Assembly (NCBI RefSeq): GCF_030272895.1
Contig: NZ_JALRNF010000010.1
Span: 62,001-126,000, forward strand
Source of the DNA: Pseudomonas sp. BGr12
GTDB lineage: Bacteria > Pseudomonadota > Gammaproteobacteria > Pseudomonadales > Pseudomonadaceae
Direction: 5' to 3'
Length of the DNA: 64,000 nt
Shown here piece after piece: positions 21,583 through 31,872 of this stretch. The number at the start of each line of letters is the position of its first letter. Position 1 is the first letter of the stretch. The position numbers were made by a program, and so were the translations under genes. The notes below the pieces were generated by a model, which ran no database searches, had not been told where the DNA came from, and was given only the letters and a program-made list of their open reading frames with translations.

Positions 21583-21606
21583 ACGGATGGCCAGGGCAAA
21601 TAATTA
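21583..21606 (-). promoter_or_regulatory. PvdS-type promoter box of pvdL
   Basis: On the minus strand C-TAATT, 16 bases, CGT. One base differs from the TAAAT consensus, but the 16-bp spacing is the same as in the other two boxes of this window. It lies about 110 bp upstream of the pvdL ATG in the 335-bp divergent gap to pvdS. Confidence 0.65.
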
Positions 21607-21712
21607 GGTGGATGCCTGCCGGGGGCAGTAGGCCCGAAGCGCAGGATTTTTGAAGCGGATCACAATCCCGGGCTTAGAACTAAAAGATATGAAGAAACAT
21701 TACTTTTCGCAT

Positions 21713-21741
21713 TTGACAATAATTATCATTACGAATAGTTT
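21713..21741 (+). promoter_or_regulatory. pvdS promoter with overlapping Fur box
   Basis: A -35-like TTGACA (21713-21718) is followed 17 bp later by TAGTTT (21736-21741), a weak -10. The 19 bp at 21715-21733 match the Fur consensus at 14 positions, centred on AATTATCATTA, and would block the promoter when Fur-Fe is bound. This is the expected iron-repressed entry point of the pyoverdine cascade. The rest of the 21474-21808 gap holds the pvdL promoter and no gene. Confidence 0.8.
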
Positions 21742-21808
21742 GTCGCACGTCGTAGGAAGCCTCCTAGTTTGGAGTGCTCCCCTTCCCTCATAGAGCAAGG
21801 TGATTTCC

Positions 21809-22339
21809 ATGGCGGAACAACTATCCACAAGTAAGTGCGATTCACCGTTACTCCAGGCGTTCGTCGACAACCGCAGCATCCTGGTCAAGATCGCCGCACG
21901 CATCACCGGCTGTCGCTCCCGCGCCGAAGACGTGGTGCAGGATGCCTTCTTTCGGCTGAGCTCCGCGCCGCAGATCACCTCCTCGTTCAAGGCCCAGCTC
22001 AGCTACCTGTTCCAGATCGTGCGCAACCTGGCCATCGACCACTATCGCAAGCAGGCCATGGAGCTCAAATACTCCGGCAGCGAAGAGGAAGGCCTGAACG
22101 TGGTGGTCCAGGGCGCTTCGCCGGAAGCCACGCACATCAACTACGCCACCCTGGAACACATCGCCGAAGCGCTGAACGACCTGCCCCAGCGCACCCGCTA
22201 CGCCTTCGAGATGTACCGCCTGCATGGCGTACCGCAGAAGGACATCGCCAAGGAACTGGGGGTATCGCCGACTTTGGTCAACTTCATGATCCGCGACGCC
22301 CTGATCCATTGTCGGAAAGTCTCAAGCCAGAAGGTTTGA
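21809..22339 (+). CDS. pvdS: ECF sigma factor PvdS (PfrI/PbrA type)
   Basis: A 176-residue iron-starvation ECF sigma factor directing transcription of pyoverdine genes. Region 2 spans about 15-85 (AEDVVQDAFFRL and YLFQIVRNLAIDHYRK); region 4 spans about 115-170 with the helix-turn-helix HGVPQKDIAKELGVSPTLV. The sequence follows P. aeruginosa PvdS closely along its length. The ATG at 21809 has AAGG at 21797; a GTG three codons earlier is possible. Its promoter carries a Fur-like box, and it lies divergent to pvdL and convergent to a siderophore acetyltransferase, each with a PvdS-type box. An anti-sigma factor (FpvR type) would be expected elsewhere. Confidence 0.96.
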   Translation: MAEQLSTSKCDSPLLQAFVDNRSILVKIAARITGCRSRAEDVVQDAFFRLSSAPQITSSFKAQLSYLFQIVRNLAIDHYRKQAMELKYSGSEEEGLNVVVQGASPEATHINYATLEHIAEALNDLPQRTRYAFEMYRLHGVPQKDIAKELGVSPTLVNFMIRDALIHCRKVSSQKV

Positions 22340-22347
22340 AACTGCAC

Positions 22348-22370
22348 GCTGCAAGCCTAAAGCTTGCAGC
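22348..22370. terminator. Stem-loop between convergent pvdS and acetyltransferase genes
   Basis: GCTGCAAGC and GCTTGCAGC pair perfectly (9 bp) around a CTAAA loop that contains the acetyltransferase stop codon. It lacks a clear T-tract on either side, so it may be an inefficient bidirectional terminator or only an mRNA 3' stabiliser. Confidence 0.5.
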
Positions 22371-23361
22371 GCTCGAAGAAGCGCTCCCTGCCCAGAATCA
22401 TCAACGCCGCACGCTTGTGCGGGAAATCGAACTCCTTCTCGCAATGAAAGCACTGCTCGTGCATGTAGCCGATCATCTTGGCGTTGTCGGCGCGCGGCTC
22501 GGCGACCACCCGCTGGGTGCGCGGATCATCGAGGAACAGGTAGTGGACCAGGGCCGACAACCAGCTGGCCACCTTGTGCGGCCCGCGGTGCTGTTCTTCA
22601 CCCACCAGCATATGAATGCCGCGGTCGTAGTCGTCGACGCCATAGAACGGCGCGATGCGGTCTTCCTTGGCCCAGTAGGCCTCGAAATAGGCAAAGGGCT
22701 CGTCGTCGAAGCAGCCGATCAGGGTCAGGCTGTGCGGGTCGGCCGCCAACTTGTCCAGGTAGTCGCGATGCTGCTCCAGGCTGCCACCTTCCTGCCAGAA
22801 GTTCAGGACCCGGGGATTGTTCTGCCAGCGGTTGAAACGCTCCAGGTCCTGATCGATTTCCAGGGTGCGCAGCGACACCCAGGCGCCTAGCCTGGCGTCG
22901 AATCGGCGATACACTTCGCCCCGAGGTTTCGGCGCGCGACGCGGATGGCGCTTGCCCTCGGTGATCTGCATTTGCTGCGGGTAGGCATCACTATAAGCAT
23001 GGCCCAGCCAGGGCTGGGGCAACTGCCAGAACAGGCTGCGTTCACAGATGTAGAGACCGGCCTGGCTCTGGGCAACCAGCAGGCCGCTGCGCAAGGCATC
23101 GAGGGGCGCGGGGTCCAGATGCCAGGTCAGGCGCTGGCACCCGGGATCGCGAGCAAAGAGCCAGTAGCAGGCGGCCCACAAGGCCTGCTGCGGGCGGTCA
23201 CGGGCCAGGTCCTCAAGGTGTACCTGCAAGGTTTCGCCGCGTTCCAGGCGCACGCGAATCAGTGGGCTGCCTTCGAGCACCAGGCTCAGGCAGCAATCCG
23301 TTTCATCGGCGGCCAGGTCGCGCCAACGGGGCAAGGGGTGCAAAGCAGTGTCGAACGGCAT
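22357..23361 (-). CDS. Siderophore-type GNAT acetyltransferase (IucB/AlcB-like)
   Basis: A 334-residue protein. The C-terminal ~190 residues form the GNAT domain of the IucB/RhbD/AlcB family that acetylates N-hydroxylated amine groups of siderophore precursors. Visible marks are FNRWQNNPRVLNFWQEGG, the EAYWAKEDRI strand, GIHMLVGEEQHRG and the closing ADNAKMIGYMHEQCF. The N-terminal ~140 residues are a less conserved family extension. A PvdS-type box lies 40 bp upstream of the ATG, so it should be co-induced with pyoverdine genes. The probable substrate is N5-hydroxyornithine, as for PvdY of P. aeruginosa, but a formyl or other acyl donor cannot be excluded. Confidence 0.82.
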   Translation of the reverse strand: MPFDTALHPLPRWRDLAADETDCCLSLVLEGSPLIRVRLERGETLQVHLEDLARDRPQQALWAACYWLFARDPGCQRLTWHLDPAPLDALRSGLLVAQSQAGLYICERSLFWQLPQPWLGHAYSDAYPQQMQITEGKRHPRRAPKPRGEVYRRFDARLGAWVSLRTLEIDQDLERFNRWQNNPRVLNFWQEGGSLEQHRDYLDKLAADPHSLTLIGCFDDEPFAYFEAYWAKEDRIAPFYGVDDYDRGIHMLVGEEQHRGPHKVASWLSALVHYLFLDDPRTQRVVAEPRADNAKMIGYMHEQCFHCEKEFDFPHKRAALMILGRERFFERCKL

Positions 23362-23400
23362 GATCCGGGCTCACGAAGGAAAGAGTACTCACCCTTGTGA

Positions 23401-23424
23401 ACGTGGCCGCCACGGGCAAATTTA
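23401..23424 (-). promoter_or_regulatory. PvdS-type promoter box of the acetyltransferase gene
   Basis: On the minus strand GAC-TAAAT, 16 bases, CGT: an exact consensus match. It lies 40 bp before the ATG at 23361 and overlaps the stop codon of the upstream binding-protein gene, which gives the acetyltransferase its own iron-starvation promoter. Confidence 0.8.
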
Positions 23425-24225
23425 GTCGCTCGCCGGCGAAGTGACGTTGATCCGATAAGGCTGGAAAATCCGCAGCAATTCACCCTGCTCGCGCAACTGC
23501 TGCAACAGCCGGGCGAAGTCCTGGGCACTGATCGGCGCACCGGGGCGCAGCAAGGCGTAATGGTGATAGACCTGGTCGACGCGCTCGGAGGCCAGCAACT
23601 GTCCGGCACTCTCCGGGTTACGCGCGAGAAAGTCACTGAGGTAGGAACGCGTCACCAGGGCGACGTCGGCGCGCCCACGCTGGACCATCAACAGGTTGCT
23701 GTCATGGGAGTAGGTCAGGGTTGCATTGTAATGACTGGCCAGGTAGCCGGGGTCGGAATTGAAGTCGGCGAAGGCATAGTGATAACCGCTGTACAGCGCC
23801 AGGCGCTTGCCGCGCAGGTCGGCAAAATACTGCTCGTTGCGATCGGGTTGGCGGTGGGTGACGTACAGCTCGACATCTTCCAGGCCCATGTCGACGGTCT
23901 CATGGGCAATGCGCTCCCAGCCCCAGCGCGGATTCTCGAAAATCGCCATGTCGGTGCGCCCCTGTTGCAGATCACCGAAGCGACGAGGAATCGAGGTGGG
24001 TACCAGGACGAAGCGGTAGCGCTGCTGGGCATTGTTCAGGGCCTGGACCAACTGTGGCAACAGTCCGCTATCGGCGCCCTTCTCCGGGCGCACCGTATAA
24101 GGAGGGAAATGCGCCGCACCCACCTTGACTTCAACTTCCTCCAGCGCCCGGGCCGGTGACATCACCCACAAGGTGACGAGCATGATCAGGACAGGCATCA
24201 CCTGAAGCTTGGGCGTTGGAATCAA
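23422..24225 (-). CDS. Periplasmic substrate-binding protein, family 3 (orphan)
   Basis: A 267-residue protein with an N-terminal hydrophobic signal (VLIMLVTLWVMSPARA) and a SBP_bac_3-type fold: VGAAHFPPYTV at the start of lobe 1, GLLPQLVQALN, and LYSGYHYAF and RADVALVTRSYL in later parts. Relatives bind amino acids or similar small molecules, but no transporter genes are adjacent, so this may be a solo binding or sensory protein. The start is uncertain. TTG at 24225 keeps a Lys before the hydrophobic core; ATG at 24198 would remove it. Upstream (24226-24394) there is a TTAAGT/ACTTAA inverted repeat at 24247-24266 that could be an operator. No PvdS box was seen upstream. Confidence 0.75.
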   Translation of the reverse strand: MIPTPKLQVMPVLIMLVTLWVMSPARALEEVEVKVGAAHFPPYTVRPEKGADSGLLPQLVQALNNAQQRYRFVLVPTSIPRRFGDLQQGRTDMAIFENPRWGWERIAHETVDMGLEDVELYVTHRQPDRNEQYFADLRGKRLALYSGYHYAFADFNSDPGYLASHYNATLTYSHDSNLLMVQRGRADVALVTRSYLSDFLARNPESAGQLLASERVDQVYHHYALLRPGAPISAQDFARLLQQLREQGELLRIFQPYRINVTSPASD

Positions 24226-24394
24226 AGCAACACACTCATTGTGGGTTTAAGTCGGAATCCACTTAAGCTAGGCGTTTTCCGGGCACCGCACAACTGGCAA
24301 ATGTGCCAGTAGACGGATACAGGCAAAATGCCATGGTATATCGTCAACGCCCGAGTTTGGCTACGCTCTAGCGAGTCTTGGAAGGGAGCCTACT

Positions 24395-24946
24395 ATGGGC
24401 CATTGGCTGGTGATCGATCTGGAAGCAACCACTGACGATGGGGGTTGGCCGGTCACGGATATGGAAGTCATCGAAATCGGCGCGACGCTGGTCAATCGCC
24501 AGGGACGTGAGGTCGACCATTTCCAGCGTTTCATCAAACCGCGGCGACGCCCGCAACTGACGCCTTTCTGCCGTGAACTGACCCATATCAGCCAGGCCAG
24601 CGTCGACTCGGCCGCCACCTTCAGCGAGGTCTGGGGCCAGTTCGAACGCTGGATCGGGCACCACAAGGCCCACCTGCAAGCCTGGGTCAGCTGGGGCGAC
24701 TACGATCGCCAGCAATTGCTCCAGGAATGGCAACAGCACCAGATCCACAGCCTGCTGGAGGCGCTGCCGCACATCAACCTCAAGCAGCGCTTCGCCAAGG
24801 CTCGCCAGCTCCAGCGCCCGCTGGGCCTGAACGGCGCCCTGCAACTGGCCGGGCTGCAATTCAGCGGCCAGCAACACCGGGCCCTGGAAGATGCCCGCAA
24901 TACCGCACGCCTGCTGCCCCTGAGCCTGCCGGCGGTTGGCACCTGA
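24395..24946 (+). CDS. DEDDh-family 3'-5' exonuclease
   Basis: A 183-residue exonuclease of the ERI1/KapD-like branch. ExoI-type Asp and Glu sit in LVIDLEATT, followed by EVIEIGATLV; the second block is WVSWGDYDRQQL; the final HRALEDARNTARLL supplies the His and Asp of ExoIII. The domain fills the protein, which suggests a stand-alone trimming nuclease for RNA or DNA ends. AGGGAG sits 8 nt before the ATG. It appears monocistronic. Confidence 0.88.
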   Translation: MGHWLVIDLEATTDDGGWPVTDMEVIEIGATLVNRQGREVDHFQRFIKPRRRPQLTPFCRELTHISQASVDSAATFSEVWGQFERWIGHHKAHLQAWVSWGDYDRQQLLQEWQQHQIHSLLEALPHINLKQRFAKARQLQRPLGLNGALQLAGLQFSGQQHRALEDARNTARLLPLSLPAVGT

Positions 24947-25016
24947 AAGCGGATGACGGCGCCGGGAGCCTTGGGCATACTGGCCAGCCTTTTCAGCCCC
25001 TTTTCAGGAGTCGCCC

Positions 25017-25301
25017 ATGTTTAAGGTCAACGAGTACTTTGATGGCACCGTCAAGTCGATCGCTTTCGGCACTGCCGAAGGCCCGGCCACCGTCGGCGTG
25101 ATGGCCCCCGGCGAGTACGAATTCGGCACCGCCCAGCGTGAAATCATGCACGTTGTTTCCGGCGCCCTGACCGTCAAGCTGCCTGATAGCGACAACTGGG
25201 AAACCTTCAGCGCCGGCAGCCAGTTCAATGTACCGGCCAACAGCAAGTTCCAGCTGAAAGTAGCTGTAGACACCGCCTACCTCTGCGAATACCGCGGCTG
25301 A
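25017..25301 (+). CDS. ppnP: Pyrimidine/purine nucleoside phosphorylase
   Basis: A 94-residue cupin-fold protein of the YaiE/PpnP (DUF1255) family, which cleaves several nucleosides with phosphate to base plus ribose-1-phosphate. The opening [17 protein letters not shown], the central [10 protein letters not shown] and [15 protein letters not shown], and the closing [15 protein letters not shown] are family hallmarks, and the length is standard. Preceded by CAGGAG. A REP pair follows the gene. Confidence 0.93.
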   Translation: MFKVNEYFDGTVKSIAFGTAEGPATVGVMAPGEYEFGTAQREIMHVVSGALTVKLPDSDNWETFSAGSQFNVPANSKFQLKVAVDTAYLCEYRG

Positions 25302-25335
25302 TATTCCCGGCAACCTAACGCCGCTGTCGACTGCA

Positions 25336-25409
25336 TGTGGGAGCGGGCTTGCCCCGCGATGCGATGTGCCTGACAAAACGCAATCGCGGGGCAAGCCCGC
25401 TCCTACAGG
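25336..25409. repeat. Inverted REP pair
   Basis: Two ~25-bp arms of the Pseudomonas REP (TGTGGGAGCGGGCTTGCC and its inverse) separated by ~22 bp, between ppnP and the converging hydrolase gene. The right arm contains the hydrolase stop codon (25403-25405). It can fold into a long hairpin and may end or protect both transcripts. Confidence 0.9.
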
Positions 25410-26089
25410 AATGCTGCAATCTTCTGCGCCGCTGTGGCCAGATGCTCCGCATGACTGAACCCCGACGCCTTCAAGGGTTTGAGGTCATGATCCCCCGCCT
25501 CCAGCCAGCACAACTCGATCGCCGGCGATAGTTCATAGCCCTCCACCGCCTGCCGGTTGCCCAACGCATCCCGTTCACCCTGGATGATCAAGGTGCGCGT
25601 CTTCAGTTGCGCCAGATGCGCGACCCGTGGCTTTTCCGGCTTGCCCGCCGCATAGAAGGGATAGCCCAGGCACACCAGGGCATCGGCCCCCAGTTCATCG
25701 GCCACCAGGCTTGCCATGCGACCGCCCATGGACTTGCCACCAATGGCCAGCGGCCCCGTGACCCAAGGTCGCACCTGGGCATAAACCTCACGCCAGCATT
25801 CGAGCAACTTGGCCTGAGGATTTGGAGGCCTTTTGCCACCATCCGCACGGCGCTGAGCCATGTAGGGGAACTCGAAGCGCAACACTCCCAGCCCTTGTGC
25901 CGCCAGCCTTTGCGCCATTTCGTCCATGAACGTGCTGTCCATGGGCGCACCTGCGCCATGGGCCAAGATCAAGCATCCGGTATGTGCGCCATCCCCCTGA
26001 TTTTGCGGGGCATTCCAGCGCCAGCCGCGACTTTCCACCAGCCGTGGCCATTGATCCCCGTCAATACCGGCCAGTTGCCCATTACTCAT
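25403..26089 (-). CDS. Alpha/beta hydrolase of the KANL3/Tex30 family
   Basis: A 228-residue alpha/beta hydrolase with the oxyanion-side motif [13 protein letters not shown], the nucleophile elbow [11 protein letters not shown] (Ser in GKSMGG), an acidic residue in [10 protein letters not shown] and a late His in LEAGDHDLK. These make a complete catalytic triad. Substrates in this family are mostly unknown. The ATG at 26089 is preceded by GAGG; a further upstream in-frame start would run into the ccoN2 promoter. An ANR-like box for the divergent ccoN2 operon lies inside its first codons. Confidence 0.82.
   Translation of the reverse strand: MSNGQLAGIDGDQWPRLVESRGWRWNAPQNQGDGAHTGCLILAHGAGAPMDSTFMDEMAQRLAAQGLGVLRFEFPYMAQRRADGGKRPPNPQAKLLECWREVYAQVRPWVTGPLAIGGKSMGGRMASLVADELGADALVCLGYPFYAAGKPEKPRVAHLAQLKTRTLIIQGERDALGNRQAVEGYELSPAIELCWLEAGDHDLKPLKASGFSHAEHLATAAQKIAAFL
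26051..26064 (+). promoter_or_regulatory. ANR/FNR-like box upstream of ccoN2
   Basis: TTGAT, four bases, GTCAA: one mismatch to TTGAT-N4-ATCAA. Its centre is about 81 bp before the ccoN2 ATG, which leaves room for a start site ~41 bp downstream, the class II FNR arrangement. It lies within the coding start of the divergent hydrolase. The anr gene is at 40396. Confidence 0.68.
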
Positions 26090-26138
26090 GCTTGCCTCGC
26101 TAATTAGTCTGCCTATAACCGTGGATGGGAACCCATAC

Positions 26139-27563
<1,425 letters not shown>

Positions 27564-27573
27564 GGAGACCCAG

Positions 27574-28182
27574 ATGAAACACGAAGTAATCGAGAAGAAC
27601 GTCTTCCTGTTGGTGCTGTTGATGGTGTTTGCCGTCAGCATCGGCGGCCTGACCCAGATCGTCCCGCTGTTCTTCCAGGACGTCACCAACAAGCCGGTCG
27701 AAGGCATGAAGCCCTATACCGCGCTGCAACTGGAAGGTCGTGACATCTACATCCGCGAAGGCTGCGTACAGTGCCACTCGCAGATGATCCGGCCGTTCCG
27801 TGCCGAAACCGAGCGCTACGGCCACTACTCGGTCGCCGGTGAAAGCGTCTGGGACCATCCGTTCCTGTGGGGTTCCAAGCGTACCGGCCCGGACCTGGCC
27901 CGTGTCGGCGGTCGCTACTCCGATGACTGGCACCGCGCCCACCTGTACAACCCGCGCAACGTCGTGCCCGAGTCGAAGATGCCGGCCTACCCGTGGCTGG
28001 TCGCCAGCCAGGTCGACAGCAGCCACACCGAAACCAAGCTGCGCACCATGCGCACTCTGGGCGTGCCCTACACCGATGAAGACATCAGCGGTGCCGTGGC
28101 CTCGCTCAAGGGCAAGTCGGAAATGGATGCGCTGGTCGCCTACCTGCAGGTGCTTGGCACCGCGATCAAGAACAAGAGGTAA
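27574..28182 (+). CDS. ccoO2: cbb3 oxidase subunit II, mono-heme cytochrome c
   Basis: A 202-residue membrane-anchored cytochrome c: one N-terminal helix ([18 protein letters not shown]), a heme site CVQCHSQ and a distal Met in [11 protein letters not shown]. It passes electrons from CcoP to CcoN. The start at 27574 follows GAGGAG; it lies 10 bp after ccoN2. Confidence 0.95.
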   Translation: MKHEVIEKNVFLLVLLMVFAVSIGGLTQIVPLFFQDVTNKPVEGMKPYTALQLEGRDIYIREGCVQCHSQMIRPFRAETERYGHYSVAGESVWDHPFLWGSKRTGPDLARVGGRYSDDWHRAHLYNPRNVVPESKMPAYPWLVASQVDSSHTETKLRTMRTLGVPYTDEDISGAVASLKGKSEMDALVAYLQVLGTAIKNKR

Positions 28183-28187
28183 GGCCC

Positions 28188-28385
28188 ATGGAACTGACAT
28201 TGGATATCGGCCAGCTGCGCGGCCTGGGCACCCTGCTGGTGGCCATCGCCTTCATCGGCCTGTCGCTGTGGGTGTTCAACGGTCGACGCGACCGCGAGTT
28301 CGCCGAGGCCAGCCTGCTGCCCTTCGCCGATGACCGCCTGACACCAGCCGCCAACGAACCCGAATCGAGGAGTAACGGGCAATGA
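28188..28385 (+). CDS. ccoQ2: cbb3 oxidase small subunit CcoQ
   Basis: A 65-residue protein with a single membrane helix ([17 protein letters not shown]) followed by [14 protein letters not shown], the standard CcoQ pattern. CcoQ stabilises the complex. Its stop overlaps the ccoP2 start (ATGA). Confidence 0.92.
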   Translation: MELTLDIGQLRGLGTLLVAIAFIGLSLWVFNGRRDREFAEASLLPFADDRLTPAANEPESRSNGQ

Positions 28386-29329
28386 CCACCTTCTGGAGTA
28401 CGTACATCTGCGTACTGACGATCGGCAGCCTGATCGGCCTGACCTGGCTGCTGCTGGCCACGCGCAAGGGTGAAAAGCCCGGAACCAGCGACCAGACCAT
28501 GGGCCACAGCTTCGACGGCATCGAGGAGTACGACAACCCGCTGCCCAAGTGGTGGTTCTGGCTGTTCGTCGGCACCTTGGTGTTCTCGGTGGGCTACCTG
28601 ATCCTCTACCCTGGCCTTGGCAACTGGAAAGGCATTCTGCCCGGCTATGAGAACGGCTGGACCGGAGCCAACGAATGGCAGAAGGAAATGGACAAGGCCG
28701 ACGCCAAGTTCGGACCGATCTTCGCCAAGTTCGCCGCCATGCCGGTGGAAGAGGTGGCCAAGGATCCCCAGGCGCTGAAAATGGGCGGCCGCCTGTTTGC
28801 CTCCAACTGTTCGGTCTGCCACGGCTCGGACGCCAAGGGCGCCTACGGCTTCCCCAACCTGACCGACAAGGACTGGCGCTGGGGCGGTGAGCCGGACACC
28901 ATCAAGCAGTCGATCATGGGTGGTCGCCACGGGATCATGCCGGCCTGGGCCGAAGTGATCGGCGAACAAGGCGTGGCTGACGTCGCCGCCTTCGTCCTGA
29001 CCAACCTCGACGGCCGCACCCTGCCCGAAGGCAGCAAGGCCGATGTCGCCAATGGCCAGAAGCTGTTCGCCACCAACTGCGTGGCCTGCCACGGCCCCGA
29101 AGGCAAAGGCACCCCGGCCATGGGCGCACCGGACCTGACCCATCCACAGGCGTTCATCTACGGCTCGAGCTTCGCCCAGCTGCAACAGACCATCCGCCAC
29201 GGCCGCCAGGGCCAGATGCCAGCGCAGCAGGACCTGCAAGGCAACGACAAGGTCCACTTGCTGGCCGCCTATGTCTACAGCCTGTCCCAGGATGAGGCGG
29301 TCAAAGGCGAGAGCCTCTCTGCCAAGTAA
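28382..29329 (+). CDS. ccoP2: cbb3 oxidase subunit III, di-heme cytochrome c
   Basis: A 315-residue subunit with two N-terminal hydrophobic segments (about 5-22 and 57-80), the conserved [11 protein letters not shown] between them, and two c-type heme sites, CSVCHGSD and CVACHGPE. It receives electrons from soluble cytochromes. Compared with the CcoP1 copy it lacks about 11 residues just after the second helix (PGYENGWTG here). Confidence 0.95.
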   Translation: MTTFWSTYICVLTIGSLIGLTWLLLATRKGEKPGTSDQTMGHSFDGIEEYDNPLPKWWFWLFVGTLVFSVGYLILYPGLGNWKGILPGYENGWTGANEWQKEMDKADAKFGPIFAKFAAMPVEEVAKDPQALKMGGRLFASNCSVCHGSDAKGAYGFPNLTDKDWRWGGEPDTIKQSIMGGRHGIMPAWAEVIGEQGVADVAAFVLTNLDGRTLPEGSKADVANGQKLFATNCVACHGPEGKGTPAMGAPDLTHPQAFIYGSSFAQLQQTIRHGRQGQMPAQQDLQGNDKVHLLAAYVYSLSQDEAVKGESLSAK

Positions 29330-29359
29330 AAAGTTCGGTTAACTGAACCTTGACGCAAA

Positions 29360-29385
29360 CCGCCGCACCTCACCGGGTGCGGCGG
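29360..29385 (+). terminator. GC-rich stem-loop after ccoP2
   Basis: A perfect 10-bp stem (CCGCCGCACC with GGTGCGGCGG) and 6-nt loop, 31 bp after the ccoP2 stop. The following bases are C-rich, not T-rich, so termination may be partial and some read-through into the cco1 operon is possible. Confidence 0.6.
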
Positions 29386-29816
29386 CCCTCCCCGCCCCTT
29401 GCGACCAAGTGTCGCACCTCCCCCGCCCCGCTGCTTGCGCCCCTTCTGATCGGAACTAAGCTTGTTGCCACAGTGGCCGTAACAAAGGCTGCGGCCGTTC
29501 CTTGCTGGCAAAGTGCTCATTGAAGAATGTGGGCAAAGGCAGAGGGGACCGGCCCGACCTCCTTTATGGACGCTGGCGGGCGAAACGACCTGTCCACAAC
29601 AAGTCTGACCGATTGGACAAGAAAATATGAATTACAGTACACATATCAATAAGATAATTGTGTACACTTCTTCCGCCAAGAGCGCCCGGAACAGCGATAT
29701 ATCGGGCTTTGGCAAGGGTCGGCGCGAATGCCATCGCGTTGCAATAACCACACGGTTTATACATACTTGCGCCGATTTTTTAACCTACAAAAACACCCAA
29801 ACCGTGGAACCTTAGA
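29386..29816. other. Intergenic control region between the two cbb3 operons
   Basis: This 431-bp stretch has no convincing gene. Its second half (about 29600-29816) is AT-richer than the surroundings and contains the inverted repeat at 29637-29665. No TTGAT-N4-ATCAA site was found, consistent with an ANR-independent cco1 promoter. No confident -35/-10 pair could be assigned. Confidence 0.6.
29637..29665. promoter_or_regulatory. Inverted repeat GTACACA-N15-TGTGTAC upstream of ccoN1
   Basis: Perfect 7-bp arms (29637-29643 and 29659-29665) in an AT-rich block, 152-180 bp before the ccoN1 start. It could be an operator or the arms of a small hairpin. The binding factor is not known. Confidence 0.4.
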
Positions 29817-31259
29817 ATGAGCACAGCAATCAGTCCGACTGCTTATAACTATAAGGTCGTCCGCCAGTTCGCCATCATGACGGTGGTCTGGGGGATCCTT
29901 GGCATGGGGCTTGGCGTCTTCATCGCCTCGCAACTGGTATGGCCCCAGCTGAACCTGGACCTGCCATGGACGAGTTTTGGACGACTTCGCCCATTGCACA
30001 CCAACCTGGTGATCTTCGCCTTCGGTGGCTGTGCGCTGTTTGCCACTTCCTACTATGTCGTGCAGCGAACCTGCCAGACGCGACTGATCTCCGACAGCCT
30101 CGCGGCCTTCACCTTCTGGGGTTGGCAAGCGGTGATCGTCGGTGCGCTCATCACCCTGCCACTGGGTTACACCACGACCAAGGAATACGCCGAGCTGGAA
30201 TGGCCGATCGCCATTTTGCTGGCCATTGTCTGGGTCACTTACGGTGTGGTGTTCTTCGGTACCATCGTCAAGCGCAAGACCAAGCACATCTATGTGGGTA
30301 ACTGGTTCTACGGTGCCTTCATCGTGGTCACCGCGATGCTGCACATCGTCAACCACATGTCGCTGCCGGTGAGCCTGTTCAAGTCCTACTCGGCCTACTC
30401 GGGTGCCACCGACGCCATGATCCAGTGGTGGTACGGCCACAACGCCGTGGGCTTCTTCCTGACCACCGGCTTCCTGGGCATGATGTATTACTTCGTGCCG
30501 AAACAGGCCGAGCGTCCGATCTACTCCTATCGCCTGTCGATCGTGCACTTCTGGGCACTGATCACCCTGTACATCTGGGCCGGCCCTCACCACCTGCACT
30601 ACACCGCCCTGCCGGACTGGGCGCAGTCGCTGGGCATGGCCATGTCGATCATCCTCCTGGCACCGAGCTGGGGCGGCATGATCAACGGCATGATGACCCT
30701 CTCGGGCGCCTGGCATAAGCTGCGCACCGACCCGATCCTGCGCTTTTTGGTGGTCTCCCTGGCGTTCTACGGCATGTCGACCTTCGAAGGTCCGATGATG
30801 GCGATCAAGACCGTCAACTCGCTGTCGCACTACACCGACTGGACCGTCGGCCACGTGCACGCCGGTGCCCTGGGCTGGGTTGCGATGATCTCCATCGGTG
30901 CCCTGTACCACCTGATTCCGAAAGTCTACGGCCGCGAGCAGATGCACAGCATCGGTCTGATCAACGCGCACTTCTGGCTGGCCACCATCGGTACCGTGCT
31001 GTACATCGCCTCGATGTGGGTCAACGGTATTACCCAGGGCCTGATGTGGCGTGCGATCAACGACGACGGCACCCTGACCTACTCGTTCGTCGAAGCCCTG
31101 CAAGCCAGCCACCCGGGCTTTATGGTCCGCGCCCTGGGCGGTGCGTTCTTCGCCTCCGGCATGCTGCTGATGGCCTACAACGTCTACCGTACCGTACGCG
31201 CTTCGAAACCGGCCGAAGCTGAAGCCGCCGCGCAGATCGCTGTAGTGGGAGCCCACTGA
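29817..31259 (+). CDS. ccoN1: cbb3-type cytochrome c oxidase subunit I (second operon)
   Basis: A 480-residue homologue of the upstream CcoN with the same metal-ligand segments ([53 protein letters not shown]). The proteins are nearly identical through the middle and differ mainly near the two ends. Long blocks are also nearly identical at DNA level, suggesting gene conversion. By synteny this is the cco1 copy, which in P. aeruginosa is constitutive. Its stop overlaps the ccoO1 start by one base. Confidence 0.95.
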   Translation: MSTAISPTAYNYKVVRQFAIMTVVWGILGMGLGVFIASQLVWPQLNLDLPWTSFGRLRPLHTNLVIFAFGGCALFATSYYVVQRTCQTRLISDSLAAFTFWGWQAVIVGALITLPLGYTTTKEYAELEWPIAILLAIVWVTYGVVFFGTIVKRKTKHIYVGNWFYGAFIVVTAMLHIVNHMSLPVSLFKSYSAYSGATDAMIQWWYGHNAVGFFLTTGFLGMMYYFVPKQAERPIYSYRLSIVHFWALITLYIWAGPHHLHYTALPDWAQSLGMAMSIILLAPSWGGMINGMMTLSGAWHKLRTDPILRFLVVSLAFYGMSTFEGPMMAIKTVNSLSHYTDWTVGHVHAGALGWVAMISIGALYHLIPKVYGREQMHSIGLINAHFWLATIGTVLYIASMWVNGITQGLMWRAINDDGTLTYSFVEALQASHPGFMVRALGGAFFASGMLLMAYNVYRTVRASKPAEAEAAAQIAVVGAH

Positions 31260-31867
31260 TGAAGCATGAAGCAGTCGAGAAGAATATTGGCCTGCTGGCC
31301 TTCTTCATGGTCATCGCCGTGAGCATCGGCGGCCTGACCCAGATCGTCCCGCTGTTTTTCCAGGACGTCACCAACAAACCGGTCGAAGGCATGAAGCCGC
31401 GCACTGCGCTGGAACTCGAAGGCCGCGACATCTACATCCGCGAAGGCTGCGTACAGTGCCACTCGCAGATGATCCGGCCGTTCCGTGCCGAAACCGAACG
31501 CTACGGCCACTATTCGGTCGCCGGTGAAAGCGTCTGGGATCACCCGTTCCTGTGGGGTTCCAAGCGTACCGGTCCGGACCTGGCGCGCGTCGGCGGTCGT
31601 TACTCCGACGACTGGCACCGCGCCCACCTGTACAACCCACGCAACGTCGTGCCCGAGTCGAAGATGCCGGCCTACCCATGGCTGGTCGAGAACAAGCTCG
31701 ACGGCAAGGATACGGTCAAGAAGATGGAAGTCCTGCGTACCCTCGGCACGCCGTACACCGATGCCGACATCGCCGGTGCCCATGACGCGGTCAAGGGCAA
31801 GACTGAAATGGACGCCCTGGTCGCCTACCTGCAAGGCCTTGGCACCATCATCAAAAGCAAACGGTGA
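31259..31867 (+). CDS. ccoO1: cbb3 oxidase subunit II, mono-heme cytochrome c (second operon)
   Basis: A 202-residue cytochrome with heme site CVQCHSQ and distal Met segment [11 protein letters not shown], nearly identical to CcoO2 up to about residue 145 and then diverging ([16 protein letters not shown] here). The divergent C-terminal stretch is the likely site of copy-specific contacts. Confidence 0.95.
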   Translation: MKHEAVEKNIGLLAFFMVIAVSIGGLTQIVPLFFQDVTNKPVEGMKPRTALELEGRDIYIREGCVQCHSQMIRPFRAETERYGHYSVAGESVWDHPFLWGSKRTGPDLARVGGRYSDDWHRAHLYNPRNVVPESKMPAYPWLVENKLDGKDTVKKMEVLRTLGTPYTDADIAGAHDAVKGKTEMDALVAYLQGLGTIIKSKR

Positions 31868-31872
31868 CATTG

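Noticed and set aside
29757..31256. A ~500-codon frame antisense to ccoN1 (and a similar one antisense to ccoN2)
   Set aside because: Both are His/Gln/Asp-rich mirror frames of conserved oxidase genes, present only because the sense sequence is conserved.
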